Shown: positions 48,887 through 58,553, numbered from the stretch's first letter. The stretch: DNA of 62,215 bases from Gammaproteobacteria bacterium (GCA_022451485.1 JAKUQS010000016.1:1-62215); one strand, 5' to 3'. Numbers and translations are program-made. The notes: a model not told the origin generated them from the sequence alone.

Positions 48887-49797
48887 TGGCAGAGGAACCT
48901 TTCCTGGATGATGCTGAGGCATTACCGCGACTAGCACGAATTACAATCATTGGGGTCGGGATGATTGGTGGCTCATTTGCTCTTTCCCTCAAAGGTAAGG
49001 GGGTGGTCGATGAAGTGGTGGGCTATGGCCGCAGTCGAGAACGCCTAGAGACTGCAAAGAATTTAGGTGTGATTGACCGATTCAGTTGCGATCTTACCGA
49101 AGCAGTGACCGGAGCTGATCTGATCTTTCTCGCGGCGCCAATTGATGCTTCTAAGCGCCTTCTGAAGGAGCTTGTGTCACTAGTGGGGCCGGAGGTCATC
49201 ATTACGGACGCCGGGAGTGTGAAACAGGAAATCATCTCGGCTGCACGGGAGTCTCTTGAAGAGGGACTTGCTATGTTTATACCGGGGCACCCGATTGCTG
49301 GTAAGGAAAAAACGGGTGTGACCGCAGCAGATGGAGCTTTGTTTGTCGATCATCGAGTTGTTTTAACGCCGGTAGAAGAAACTAATCGTTATGCAACTCA
49401 ACGGGTGCGGCGTCTGTGGGAGATCGCGGGCGCTGATGTGGTTGAGATGGATGCAATGGAGCATGATCGGCTGCTTGCGATGACCAGCCACTTGCCGCAT
49501 GCGGTGGCGTTTGCGCTGGTTGCACTCTTGGGCGAGCAACAAAATGCAGAGGAATTCTTCCCACTGGCAGCGGGGGGGTTCTACGACCTTACTCGGGTGG
49601 CCTCCAGTGACCCTGTAATGTGGCGCGATATTTTCTTGAACAACAAAGAGCCGGTACTCGCTGGCATTGACGGTTACATCACTGTTTTAGAGCGTATCAG
49701 AGAGTTGATCCGATTGGGAAACGGGACAGAGTTGGAAGCGATTTTTGAGCACGCCCGGGAAACGCGAGCCAGGATTCGAACGGGGCGAGTTGTTTAA
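48886..49797 (+). CDS. tyrA: Prephenate dehydrogenase
   Basis: NAD-dependent oxidative decarboxylation of prephenate (or arogenate) in tyrosine synthesis. The 303-residue product has ITIIGVGMIGGSFALSL, DAGSVKQEII, FIPGHPIAGKEKTGV and the catalytic-type HD/SHLPHAVAFAL region. It is a monofunctional short type without a mutase domain. ATG 48886 overlaps the hisC stop; a GTG at 48877 is possible. It is separate from aroA, whereas in Pseudomonas the two are fused. Confidence 0.95.
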   Translation: MAEEPFLDDAEALPRLARITIIGVGMIGGSFALSLKGKGVVDEVVGYGRSRERLETAKNLGVIDRFSCDLTEAVTGADLIFLAAPIDASKRLLKELVSLVGPEVIITDAGSVKQEIISAARESLEEGLAMFIPGHPIAGKEKTGVTAADGALFVDHRVVLTPVEETNRYATQRVRRLWEIAGADVVEMDAMEHDRLLAMTSHLPHAVAFALVALLGEQQNAEEFFPLAAGGFYDLTRVASSDPVMWRDIFLNNKEPVLAGIDGYITVLERIRELIRLGNGTELEAIFEHARETRARIRTGRVV

Positions 49798-49819
49798 CGG
49801 TGTCACGATTGGTTTTGGC

Positions 49820-51127
49820 ATGAATTTTTTAGTCACACCGGGTGGCTCTCTACGCGGTCGAGTGGAGGTGCCAGGTGACAAGTCAATAAGTCATCGAGCA
49901 TTGATTCTGAGTGCGCTCGCGGAGGGGTCATCGGAGATCACCGGACTCCTGGAGGGCGATGATGTGTTGGCAACTGCTAACGGGTTAGGTCAGGTGGGTG
50001 TCAAGATTGAGATGATCAAAGGCCAGCAGTGCCGCGTGCAAGGAGTGGGACTTACTGGCTTAACCGCTCCTGATGCGCCGCTTGATCTTGGCAATTCCGG
50101 TACGGGGTTCCGATTGTTGAGTGCGGTGTTGGCTGGGCAAACATTTGCGTCGGTATTAACTGGAGATCATTCCTTACGTAAACGCCCGATGAAACGCATC
50201 ATTGATCCGCTGACGCTTATGGGGGCAACGATTCACTCGGGCGAGGGGGGGCATCCTCCGCTTAAGATCTATGGGCGCTACCCGTTAAGCTCGATCGAGT
50301 ATGAGTTGCCAATAGCTAGCGCACAGACCAAGTCAGCAGTGTTATTGGCAGGTCTTAATGCGAATGGTGTGACCCGTGTGCGTGAGCCGGCACAGACACG
50401 CGACCATACTGAAAACATGTTGGCTGGGTTCGGGTGCCCGGTGGAGGTGAGCGGTGGTGTCATATCTCTTTGTGGAGGCGCTCAATTAAGCGGGCGGACG
50501 TTTTCAGTGCCCCGTGATTTCTCGTCAGCGGCCTTCTTTCTTGTTGGCGCCCTGATCGGCTCTGAATCAGGGTTGACCTTACCGGGGGTTGGGATCAATC
50601 CAACTCGAACAGGGGCGCTGGATATATTGCGCTTAATGGGAGCCGATATTCGGATCACGAACCAGCGAAACGTAGCGGGGGAGTTGATTGCTGATCTCAA
50701 GATGAGCGCGTGTAGACTCAGGGGAATTGATGTCCCCAACAGTTTGGTTGCTTTAGCGATTGATGAATTTCCGATATTGGCAATCGCAGCCGCGTGCGCG
50801 GATGGAAGGACATCAATCACAGGAGTGGGTGAGCTCAGGGTTAAGGAGAGTGATCGTATCCGCTCTATTGTGGATGGGTTACGAGCGTTGACTATTGATG
50901 TAGAGGAAACTCCTGATGGGATGATCATTACTGGCGGTCGTTTTTCTGGTGGCAAAGTTGATAGTTGTGGCGATCATCGTATCGCAATGGCATTTGCGCT
51001 GGCGGGCAGTGTTAGCCGAGGGCCAGTCCGAGTAATGAATTGCGGGCTGGTGCAAACCTCCTTTCCTGGGTTTAGTGATGTAGCGCGAAAGGCGGGTTTG
51101 CGTCTTGAAGTAGAGTCGCGGTCATGA
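49820..51127 (+). CDS. aroA: 3-phosphoshikimate 1-carboxyvinyltransferase (EPSP synthase), class II-like
   Basis: Sixth step of the shikimate pathway and glyphosate target. The 435-residue product carries all four short motifs used to define class II enzymes: GDKS (19-22), SAQTK (167-171), RDHTE (194-198) and NPTR (260-263). The glyphosate-site loop is GNSGTGFR (91-98), with Gly where the tolerant CP4 enzyme has Ala, so tolerance cannot be read off. ATG 49820 is chosen; the frame is open back to 49745 in tyrA. It overlaps cmk by 4 bases. Confidence 0.95.
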   Translation: MNFLVTPGGSLRGRVEVPGDKSISHRALILSALAEGSSEITGLLEGDDVLATANGLGQVGVKIEMIKGQQCRVQGVGLTGLTAPDAPLDLGNSGTGFRLLSAVLAGQTFASVLTGDHSLRKRPMKRIIDPLTLMGATIHSGEGGHPPLKIYGRYPLSSIEYELPIASAQTKSAVLLAGLNANGVTRVREPAQTRDHTENMLAGFGCPVEVSGGVISLCGGAQLSGRTFSVPRDFSSAAFFLVGALIGSESGLTLPGVGINPTRTGALDILRLMGADIRITNQRNVAGELIADLKMSACRLRGIDVPNSLVALAIDEFPILAIAAACADGRTSITGVGELRVKESDRIRSIVDGLRALTIDVEETPDGMIITGGRFSGGKVDSCGDHRIAMAFALAGSVSRGPVRVMNCGLVQTSFPGFSDVARKAGLRLEVESRS

Positions 51128-51801
51128 GCGAGCTGTTGGCTCCGGTTTTGACATTAGACGGCCCCAGCGCGACGGGCAAAGGAACTGTCGCGGCAGAAGT
51201 CGCTAAGGACTGTGGTTGGGGTTTGCTCGATAGTGGCGCGCTGTACCGCGCATTTGCCTATATCGCAGACCAAAAAGGCATTGTGGCGGACGATGATGCG
51301 GCGATATGTTTGTTGGGAACTGAGTTGGATTTAAAGTGTTCTTTGGGGCCAGGAGGCGCGGCCGTGATTTTGTGGGGCGATGTCACTTTGTCTGATGAGA
51401 TCCGCACTGAGTCGGCGGCACAACGGGCCTCGTATTATGCCGAACGCCCTTCTGTGCGGGCGGTCCTCCTTCAACAGCAGAGATCCAATCGGCGCTTACC
51501 GGGGCTTGTCGCGGATGGTCGTGACATGGGCACGCGGGTATTTCCCGACGCTAAAGTCAAAATCTTTTTGACCGCGGCGCCAGAGGTCCGCGCAAGAAGA
51601 CGCTATAACCAGTTGAACGAAAAGGGAATTAATGCTAGCCTCGCTGCAGTCGAAGAGGCTATGCGGGCGCGAGACCAACGTGATGAACAACGAGAGATCG
51701 CGCCCATGAAAGCGGCCGCTGATGCGGTGGTGATTGATACCACGCAACTAGAAATCTTGGAGGTAGTAACCAAAGTGAAAGCGTTACTGTTGTGTTCTTG
51801 A
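51124..51801 (+). CDS. cmk: Cytidylate kinase
   Basis: Phosphorylates CMP and dCMP. The 225-residue product has the P-loop LDGPSATGKGTVA (GPSGSGKGT in most homologues), DSGALYRAFAY, DGRDMGTRVFPDA and RARRRYNQL, all in family order. ATG overlaps the aroA stop as ATGA. The aroA-cmk-rpsA order is conserved in gammaproteobacteria. Confidence 0.96.
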   Translation: MSELLAPVLTLDGPSATGKGTVAAEVAKDCGWGLLDSGALYRAFAYIADQKGIVADDDAAICLLGTELDLKCSLGPGGAAVILWGDVTLSDEIRTESAAQRASYYAERPSVRAVLLQQQRSNRRLPGLVADGRDMGTRVFPDAKVKIFLTAAPEVRARRRYNQLNEKGINASLAAVEEAMRARDQRDEQREIAPMKAAADAVVIDTTQLEILEVVTKVKALLLCS

Positions 51802-51924
51802 TACGCTCAAAGGACTGCATCAGGTATTCGCGAGGAAGTTACGCAAAAAACACGTGACCTACGGTTATTAAAAGGAAGCCGCTAAGCGAAGTATTTCATT
51901 CGTGGACGGCATGTGTTGGATCTT

Positions 51925-51953
51925 TTGACAACCAATGGGCACCCCATTAACCC
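51925..51953 (+). promoter_or_regulatory. Promoter candidate for rpsA
   Basis: A perfect TTGACA (51925-51930), 17 bases, then TAACCC (51948-51953), a poor -10. It is the best candidate in the 192-base gap between cmk and rpsA. Confidence 0.4.
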
Positions 51954-51993
51954 TTAACTGTTCAACGGCAATCGCCGTTCTTAAACTCACACC

Positions 51994-53673
51994 ATGTCAG
52001 AAAATTTCGCACAACTATTAGAAGAATCCCTTAGCCACTCGGTCATGAAACCTGGTGCGGTGATCGAAGCCGAAGTGGTCGATATCTCAGCAGACTTTAT
52101 TATCGTCAATGCGGGCCTTAAGTCCGAGGCCGAAATTCCAGTCAATCAATTTAAGGATGCAGCTGGTAATCTAGATATAGCGGTCGGTGAAAAAGTTGAA
52201 GTAGCAATTGAAGTTGTTGAGGATGGATTTGGTAACACTCGGTTATCGCGCGAGCGTGCCCGCCGAGCCCGGTCTTGGGAAATGCTGGAGAAAGCATTTG
52301 AAGAACAGTCGATTGTTACCGGGAATATGACAGGGACGGTCAAAGGGGGGTTCACCGTAGCAATCGAGGGTGTCAGGGCATTCCTGCCTGGCTCGTTGGT
52401 TGATGTTCGGCCGATCTCTGACATGGCTTATCTTGAAAACAAAGAGCTCGAATTTAAGGTGATCAAACTTGATCAGGTAAGAAATAACGTAGTTGTGTCT
52501 CGCAGGGCGGTGGTTGAGAAAGAAATGGAGGCCGAGCGCAAACAGTTGCTCGAGAATATCGAGGAGGGTCAGATTATTCGCGGTGTGGTTAAGAATCTCA
52601 CGGACTACGGCGCATTTGTGAACCTTGGTGGACTCGACGGATTACTTCATATCACAGATATTTCATGGAAACGTGTCAAACATCCTTCCGAAGTGGTGAA
52701 TGTTGGTGACGAGGTAGATGTGCGGGTGTTGAAGTTCGATCGTGAGCGCAATCGTGTTTCATTGGGAATGAAACAGCTGGGCGATGATCCATGGACAGAT
52801 ATCAGTCGCCGTTATCCGGAGAGTAGTCGATTGTTTGGAAAGGTTACCAATGTTACTGACTATGGTGCGTTTGTGGAGCTTGAAGAAGGAATTGAGGGAT
52901 TGGTGCATGTCTCAGAAATGGATTGGACCAATCGAAATGTACATCCGAACAAGGTGTGCCACGTCGGTGATGAGATCGAGGTAATGGTGCTGGACGTTGA
53001 TTCCGATCGCCGTCGAGTGTCGCTCGGTATTAAGCAATGCAACGCTAATCCATGGGAAGAATTTGCAGCGATACACAAAAAAGGTGACCAAATCACTGGA
53101 CAGATCAAGTCAATCACCGATTTTGGCGTATTCATAGGCCTCGATGGTGGAATTGATGGATTGATCCACCTGAGCGATTTATCATGGGATGAGACAGGCG
53201 AGGATGTTGCGAGAAACTACAATAAGGGTGATGAGGTCACAGCTGTGGTCCTCGCTGTTGACGCGGATAGAGAGCGTATCTCTCTTGGGTTGAAGCAGTC
53301 ACAGTCTGATCCGTTTGTAACGTTTGTCTCGGAAAATCCAAAGGGTTCGCTCGTGAAAGGTACGGTTGAGAGCGTTGATGCGAAGGCGGCAACGATTAAA
53401 TTGGCTGATGGTGTGGAAGGCATGTTGCGGGCGACAGAACTTTCGCGCGATTACGTTGAAGACGCGCGAATGTTACTTAACGAAGGAGATGCTGTCGAAG
53501 TCAAGGTGACAAGCATCGAACGAAAGGACAGGCGGATAACGCTCTCGATCAAAGCCATGGAGCTTGATCGTGAGAGTCAGACGGTTAAGGATTACGGGAC
53601 CCAGGCTATTGGTACGACGTCTCTTGGGGATAAGTTAAAGGAACAGTTGGACAAATCCTTCGAGCCAAGTTGA
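51994..53673 (+). CDS. rpsA: 30S ribosomal protein S1
   Basis: Binds mRNA at the 30S platform and unwinds structured leaders. The 559-residue product has six S1 OB-fold repeats, e.g. [25 protein letters not shown] (1), [23 protein letters not shown] (3), [24 protein letters not shown] (4) and [24 protein letters not shown] (5). This is the full-length proteobacterial form. ihfB follows after 13 bases, the standard rpsA-ihfB pair. Confidence 0.97.
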   Translation: MSENFAQLLEESLSHSVMKPGAVIEAEVVDISADFIIVNAGLKSEAEIPVNQFKDAAGNLDIAVGEKVEVAIEVVEDGFGNTRLSRERARRARSWEMLEKAFEEQSIVTGNMTGTVKGGFTVAIEGVRAFLPGSLVDVRPISDMAYLENKELEFKVIKLDQVRNNVVVSRRAVVEKEMEAERKQLLENIEEGQIIRGVVKNLTDYGAFVNLGGLDGLLHITDISWKRVKHPSEVVNVGDEVDVRVLKFDRERNRVSLGMKQLGDDPWTDISRRYPESSRLFGKVTNVTDYGAFVELEEGIEGLVHVSEMDWTNRNVHPNKVCHVGDEIEVMVLDVDSDRRRVSLGIKQCNANPWEEFAAIHKKGDQITGQIKSITDFGVFIGLDGGIDGLIHLSDLSWDETGEDVARNYNKGDEVTAVVLAVDADRERISLGLKQSQSDPFVTFVSENPKGSLVKGTVESVDAKAATIKLADGVEGMLRATELSRDYVEDARMLLNEGDAVEVKVTSIERKDRRITLSIKAMELDRESQTVKDYGTQAIGTTSLGDKLKEQLDKSFEPS

Positions 53674-53686
53674 GGCAGCTCGTATT

Positions 53687-54034
53687 ATGGACGACACGGA
53701 TAACACTGGTCGGTCAACAATTACAAAGTCTGAACTGATTGAGCAGTTGACAATTGATCAGTTGCATCTGGATCCGAAAGATGTTCAGGTTTCAGTCGAC
53801 GCGCTTCTCGATCGGATCAGTCGATCGTTGATTAACGGTGAGCGTATTGAGATTCGAGGGTTTGGCAGTATTAGTCTGAGATACCGTGAGCCGAGGTTGG
53901 GGCGAAATCCAAAAACTGGTGAACCGGTGTCCGTTCCAGGTAAGTACGTCCCGCATTTCAAACCGGGGCGGTTTCTACGAGAGCGGGTTAATCGCCTGCT
54001 CGGTTTGACGGGCGACGCAACAGATATTGATTAA
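53687..54034 (+). CDS. ihfB: Integration host factor subunit beta
   Basis: DNA-bending nucleoid protein forming a heterodimer with IhfA. The 115-residue product has [40 protein letters not shown] and [16 protein letters not shown], the proline-tipped DNA-binding arm. It is about 20 residues longer than E. coli IhfB, with extra residues at both ends ([11 protein letters not shown] before the usual start, and [14 protein letters not shown] at the end). Confidence 0.95.
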   Translation: MDDTDNTGRSTITKSELIEQLTIDQLHLDPKDVQVSVDALLDRISRSLINGERIEIRGFGSISLRYREPRLGRNPKTGEPVSVPGKYVPHFKPGRFLRERVNRLLGLTGDATDID

Positions 54035-54164
54035 GGTTACCGTCGACCACGGCCCAGGGATAGCGCACGCATTGCGTTTGCCGTGCTGTGTCCAGGGTCC
54101 GGCGCCGGTTAGTTAACGAGCCAGGCTAAGGGCTCGGTATTGAGTTGTCGCAGCGTGAGGCAAA

Positions 54165-54470
54165 ATGAAACGAATTTTCCTTATCCTCGTTACGTTTGTG
54201 GTCGCTCTATTTGGTTTGACGTTCGCAGTACATAATCCGCAACAGGTTGAGGTCCACTACTACCTTGACTGGACCTGGCGTGGCTCATTAACTTTAGTGT
54301 TATTTCTCACGTTAACCGTGGGCTTGTTGATAGGCTGGATAGCGGGGCGATTGAGGGGTTTTATTCTTAAGAAACAAGCGAATCGACAGTCGCGAACAGG
54401 GGTCGATTCGAGGAATGTCGCACTCACGCCACGTAATGTGTCTCGTCAATTTGATGACGTGAACGAGTGA
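54165..54470 (+). CDS. lapA: LapA family inner-membrane protein
   Basis: The 101-residue product has two hydrophobic segments (about 3-22 and 41-63) with FAVHNPQQVEVHYYLDW between them, the DUF1049 pattern. In E. coli LapA works with LapB in LPS assembly and control of LpxC. GAGG precedes the ATG. It follows ihfB after 130 bases and overlaps or abuts lapB. Confidence 0.92.
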   Translation: MKRIFLILVTFVVALFGLTFAVHNPQQVEVHYYLDWTWRGSLTLVLFLTLTVGLLIGWIAGRLRGFILKKQANRQSRTGVDSRNVALTPRNVSRQFDDVNE

Positions 54471-54475
54471 CACAT

Positions 54476-55642
54476 ATGGATCCGACCTGGTTGATACTTC
54501 TCTTACCGCTCGCGGCTGGATCGGGATGGTATTTTGGACACCGTAAAGTTGTGCAAGTCGTGAATCACGAGGCAAGTTCGCTGCCTTCTGCTTATTTTCG
54601 TGGCCTTAATTTCCTACTTAATGAGCAGCATGATAAGGCACTTGATGTCCTCGTGGGGGCTTTAGAATCCCACGGCGACACCGTTGATGTACAACTGGCC
54701 TTGGGCACGCTTTTTCGGCGCAGGGGTGAGTTAGATCGGGCAACGACCGTTCATCAGAATCTTGTTGCGCGAGAAGGTCTTGAGCCCAGTTACCGGTTAC
54801 AGGCCCTTTTTGAGTTGGCTCAGGACTACTACAAGGCAGGTCTGCTCGATAGGGCTGAAAACCTTTTGCTTCAGGTTAAGGGCGAACGTGAGCTCGAGGA
54901 GTCCGCAAACCAACTGCTATTGCAAATTTACGATCAAGAAAAAGAATGGGAACAAGCGTCCAGTATTGCTCGCTCCTTACAGGGGTTTGTCAATAACGGT
55001 GTATTTGATGGTGTGATCGCGCAGTATCAATGCGAGGTGGCTGAAGCGGCTATTGCAGCGGGGCGTTATCAGACCGCGCGTTCAAAGGTTGCTGATGCGT
55101 TATTGGCCGACAATGACTGTGCTAGGGCTTTAATCCAGTCGGGGCGTTTGGATGCGTTAACCAATGACCATCGGTCAGCATTGGCGGTGTGGGAACGGGT
55201 TGTGCAGTCACGCCCTGAATTGCTTGATGAGGTCATCGGACTGGTAGATCAGAGTTGTACGATGCTTCAAGACAAAACGGCTCACCAGAATTTTCTCCAA
55301 CGTTATTTGGACCGGAACCGTACCAGTACTCGTGCCCTAATGTTGATGGTTGACCTGTTGTCTTCCTTGGGGAGTGAGGAGGTTTGCGCTTACCTCGAAG
55401 ACTGGCTTGAAAGTAACCCATCAATAGTCGCTTTAGTGTTGCTGTTGCAGCACCGACCTGCGGACGCAGGCCATTGGTCTACTGGGAGTTCCCAACTGAT
55501 TGAACGAATGGCCGGTGAGTTAGTAAACCATGATGATGGTTATGAATGTCGCCAATGCGGATTTCAGGGGCGCGCGATGCACTGGCAATGCCCCGGGTGT
55601 CGTCACTGGAATTCTATCCTACCGAGGCAACTTTCAGCCTAA
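54476..55642 (+). CDS. lapB: Lipopolysaccharide assembly protein B
   Basis: Membrane-anchored TPR adaptor that presents LpxC to FtsH and coordinates LPS synthesis. The 388-residue product has an N-terminal membrane segment (LILLLPLAAGSGWYFGHRK), TPR repeats from about 40 to 330 (SAYFRGLNFLLNEQHDKALD, QLALGTLFRRRGELDRA) and a C-terminal rubredoxin-type zinc site CRQCGFQ...CPGCRHW. ATG 54476 is preferred; GTG 54467, overlapping the lapA stop, would add three residues. Confidence 0.95.
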   Translation: MDPTWLILLLPLAAGSGWYFGHRKVVQVVNHEASSLPSAYFRGLNFLLNEQHDKALDVLVGALESHGDTVDVQLALGTLFRRRGELDRATTVHQNLVAREGLEPSYRLQALFELAQDYYKAGLLDRAENLLLQVKGERELEESANQLLLQIYDQEKEWEQASSIARSLQGFVNNGVFDGVIAQYQCEVAEAAIAAGRYQTARSKVADALLADNDCARALIQSGRLDALTNDHRSALAVWERVVQSRPELLDEVIGLVDQSCTMLQDKTAHQNFLQRYLDRNRTSTRALMLMVDLLSSLGSEEVCAYLEDWLESNPSIVALVLLLQHRPADAGHWSTGSSQLIERMAGELVNHDDGYECRQCGFQGRAMHWQCPGCRHWNSILPRQLSA

Positions 55643-55772
55643 ACGCGAATCAAAACTGTGATAGATCGCACTGACGGAAACAGGACGGTGGATGATGATA
55701 GTCCGCGCTTGCCCAATGTGATGGCGGGTCGATCGGAAAATCGTTTCCTTTTGAACAATAAGGAGTCCTGTT

Positions 55773-56105
55773 ATGAAACTACTAAAAGGCATGAGTGCCC
55801 TGGCTTTGTTGTCGCTGATGTCTCCCGTCTTGTCAGCGGGAGTCAATATCAATACAGCCGATTCAGTGGCATTGGCCGACGGCTTAAAGGGTGTCGGGCT
55901 ACGCCTGGCGGAGTCGATTATTGCTTATCGAGAAACCAATGGACGCTATTGGGCTGTCGAGGATCTGGTTCAGGTCAAAGGGATTGGAGCCCGCGTTGTT
56001 GAGGACAATCGAGATGTTGTCGAGGTGTGGATTGAGCCTGAGGAGCAAGATATCACCGACTTTTCAGGAGAGACAATGCCGATTCCGATCCATCAAGGCT
56101 ACTGA
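55773..56105 (+). CDS. Secreted helix-hairpin-helix protein, ComEA family
   Basis: The 110-residue product has a signal peptide (about 1-21, ending LSAG) and a ComEA-type helix-hairpin-helix pair: VNINTADSVALADGLKGVGLRLAESIIAYRETNG and VEDLVQVKGIGARVVEDN. ComEA binds incoming DNA in the periplasm during natural transformation; small stand-alone versions are common and not always competence-linked. An acidic tail follows the fold. AAGGAG precedes the ATG. It sits alone between lapB and a terminator. Confidence 0.88.
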   Translation: MKLLKGMSALALLSLMSPVLSAGVNINTADSVALADGLKGVGLRLAESIIAYRETNGRYWAVEDLVQVKGIGARVVEDNRDVVEVWIEPEEQDITDFSGETMPIPIHQGY

Positions 56106-56133
56106 TAAACTCTGTCTGAAGGAAAGGAAGGGG

Positions 56134-56164
56134 AAGGGTGCCATGATGGGCACCCTTTTCTTTA
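56134..56164 (+). terminator. Rho-independent terminator before ugd
   Basis: AAGGGTGCC (56134-56142) pairs with GGCACCCTT (56149-56157) around a 6-base loop, followed by TTCTTT. It separates the translation/lap run and the ComEA-like gene from the sugar cluster. Confidence 0.85.
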
Positions 56165-56221
56165 TCACTAGGTTCCTACCATGGGCCTAAAATCAGCTCT
56201 TTCAGCCGGGACTCGCATTTA

Positions 56222-57577
56222 ATGAAGATTGCAATGATTGGAAGCGGTTATGTCGGTCTAGTGACTGGCGCTTGTCTCGCTGAGGTAGGACACACGGTCG
56301 CGTGTGTGGATGTCGATCCAGAGAAGGTCAGGGCGCTGAATACGGGTGTAATACCTATATTCGAACCAGGCCTGGAGCGGATTGTTGCTGGCAATGGCGC
56401 AGCCGGGCGCCTATCTTTTACTACTCAGGTACAAGATGTGGTTGAAGTCAGCGAAATAATCTTTATTGCAGTGGGCACGCCTTCCGATGCGGACGGGGCG
56501 GCTGACTTACAGTATGTACTGGCCGCCGCCCGTTCAATTGGTGAGGTGATGACCGAGTCAAAGATAGTAGTAATTAAGTCAACGGTGCCGGTAGGAACCG
56601 TATATCGCGTGAAACAAGTCATTGCTGATCAATTAACTTTGCGTGGGCTTGATATTCAATTTTACGTTGCATCGAATCCAGAATTTCTTAAAGAGGGGTC
56701 GGCAATAGAAGATTTCTTAAAGCCGGATCGCATTGTCATCGGGGTGGAAGATGAAATTGTCAAAGAGACGATGAAGACGCTGTATTCGCCATTTAACAGG
56801 AATCGAGATCGCTTGATTGTGATGGATGTTATCTCAGCAGAATTGACTAAATATGCCGCCAACTCCATGCTTGCTACCAAGATTTCTTTTATGAACGAGA
56901 TGGCGAATATCGCGGAACGAGTGGGTGCAGATATAGAAAATGTTCGCCGTGGTATCGGATCGGACCCCCGCATAGGGCATCATTTTATTTATCCAGGATG
57001 TGGTTATGGGGGTTCGTGTTTTCCCAAAGATGTATCGGCGTTGGTCAGTACCGCGAAAATGTTGGGCTATGATACGCCTTTGTTGGATGCGGTCGAGTTG
57101 GTCAATAAACGCCAAAAATTAGTCCCGATACGCAAGATCAAACGGCGCTTTGGAGATGACCTGTCCGGGCGGCATTTTGCGATGTGGGGATTGGCATTCA
57201 AACCGAATACGGATGATATGCGCGAAGCACCTAGTATTCTCGCAATACGTGAACTGATAGGAGCAGGTGCCACTATTACCGCGTTTGATCCGGTTGCTCG
57301 AGCGACTGCGGAGATTGAATTTGAAGATTTTGAAGGACTCAGTTTTTCAGACGATGCGTATGACGTGTTAAGGGGCGCTCATGCATTGATTCTGTTGACG
57401 GAGTGGTCCATGTTTCGCAGTCCAGATTTGGAGCGAATGGCTGGCCTACTGGCAGAGAAGGTGATTATCGATGGGCGCAATGTTTTCGATCCGGACGCCA
57501 TGCGAAGAGGTGGGTTTGAATACTTTGGTATTGGCCGGGGTGACCGTGAGTTTGAGCCCCTCAGGCAGCAGGTGTAG
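56222..57577 (+). CDS. ugd: UDP-glucose 6-dehydrogenase
   Basis: Oxidises UDP-glucose twice to UDP-glucuronate. The 451-residue product has GSGYVGLVTGACLAEVGH (8-25), VGTPSDADGAADL, IKSTVPVGT, SNPEFLKEGSAIEDFLKPDRIV, the catalytic cysteine in YPGCGYGGSCFPKD and the C-terminal WGLAFKPNTDDMREAP. First gene after the terminator. Its product feeds UDP-glucuronate sugars and, presumably, Uxs encoded near 10 kb. Confidence 0.96.
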   Translation: MKIAMIGSGYVGLVTGACLAEVGHTVACVDVDPEKVRALNTGVIPIFEPGLERIVAGNGAAGRLSFTTQVQDVVEVSEIIFIAVGTPSDADGAADLQYVLAAARSIGEVMTESKIVVIKSTVPVGTVYRVKQVIADQLTLRGLDIQFYVASNPEFLKEGSAIEDFLKPDRIVIGVEDEIVKETMKTLYSPFNRNRDRLIVMDVISAELTKYAANSMLATKISFMNEMANIAERVGADIENVRRGIGSDPRIGHHFIYPGCGYGGSCFPKDVSALVSTAKMLGYDTPLLDAVELVNKRQKLVPIRKIKRRFGDDLSGRHFAMWGLAFKPNTDDMREAPSILAIRELIGAGATITAFDPVARATAEIEFEDFEGLSFSDDAYDVLRGAHALILLTEWSMFRSPDLERMAGLLAEKVIIDGRNVFDPDAMRRGGFEYFGIGRGDREFEPLRQQV

Positions 57578-57604
57578 GAATTCAGGTTAAATGCGGAAAC
57601 ACAG

Positions 57605-58549
57605 ATGTTCTTGAACCAATTAGGAAAAATACCGAATATCCTCGTGGTCGGAGACTTAATGCTAGACCGCTATTGGTTTGGGGCGGTTGACAGAATTTCA
57701 CCTGAGGCGCCGGTGCCCGTGCTTTCGGCAGAAAGGACGGACGTTCGAGCGGGTGGTGCGGCTAATGTCGCTATGAATCTAGCCGAGTTAGGGGCTAATA
57801 CCAATTTATTGTCAGTGATTGGTGACGATGACGCGGGACGAACGGCGACGGATCTTCTTGGTGCGGCTGGTGTCAATAGGCATTTGCATCTCGATCAAGC
57901 GATGAAGACGACAGAGAAACTCCGTATTATTTCTCGACAACAACACTTATTGCGTGTTGACTTCGAACAGAATCCTAGCACCGAGGTCTTGGAACGTTGT
58001 GCGCTGGATTACCAACAACTGGTTAGCACTGCTGATGTGGTGGTGTTATCAGATTACGGTAAGGGGGGGTTGGGTTCGGTACAGACAATGATTGAATTGG
58101 CCCGCAATCTCGATCTACCTGTAGTGGTTGATCCCAAAGGTTCAGAGTATGCAAATTATCGTGGTGCAACCGTTGTGACACCGAATCTGAAGGAATACGA
58201 ATCGGTAGTGGGGACATGGCAGTCTGAGGAGGAAATGGGTGAAAAGGCCGCAGCACTTCTGGTAGAGCATGGTTTGAGCCATCTCTTGGTGACGCGTGGT
58301 GCCGGTGGAATGACTTTGTTCAGGCTAGATGAGACACCCCTGTCGCTTCCGGCTAGGACACAGGAAGTTTATGACGTTACCGGTGCAGGCGATACCGTTG
58401 CGGCTGTCGTTGCTATGGGATTAGCCTTGGCTGCGCCATGGTCGGATGTGCTCTCCGTTGCCAACGCGGCTGCCGGCGTTGTGGTCGGTAAGTTAGGTAC
58501 GGCTGTCGCGACGATTGAAGAAATCAAGACCATTCTAGGTCGGCTGTAA
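57605..58549 (+). CDS. hldA: D-glycero-beta-D-manno-heptose-7-phosphate kinase
   Basis: PfkB-family kinase of LPS core heptose synthesis. The 314-residue product has ILVVGDLMLDRYWFGAVDRISPEAPVPV, GGAANVAMNLAELGA and the PfkB signature DVTGAGDTVAAV, matching the first domain of HldE. The C-terminal ADP-transferase domain is missing, so the adenylyltransferase (HldC/RfaE2) must be encoded separately. It is followed after 4 bases by hldD, the last enzyme of the same pathway. Confidence 0.92.
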   Translation: MFLNQLGKIPNILVVGDLMLDRYWFGAVDRISPEAPVPVLSAERTDVRAGGAANVAMNLAELGANTNLLSVIGDDDAGRTATDLLGAAGVNRHLHLDQAMKTTEKLRIISRQQHLLRVDFEQNPSTEVLERCALDYQQLVSTADVVVLSDYGKGGLGSVQTMIELARNLDLPVVVDPKGSEYANYRGATVVTPNLKEYESVVGTWQSEEEMGEKAAALLVEHGLSHLLVTRGAGGMTLFRLDETPLSLPARTQEVYDVTGAGDTVAAVVAMGLALAAPWSDVLSVANAAAGVVVGKLGTAVATIEEIKTILGRL

Positions 58550-58553
58550 AAAC

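Noticed and set aside
54117..54136. CGAGCC/GGCTCG hairpin between ihfB and lapA
   Set aside because: Six pairs with an 8-base loop and no T-run; too weak to call as a terminator or regulator.
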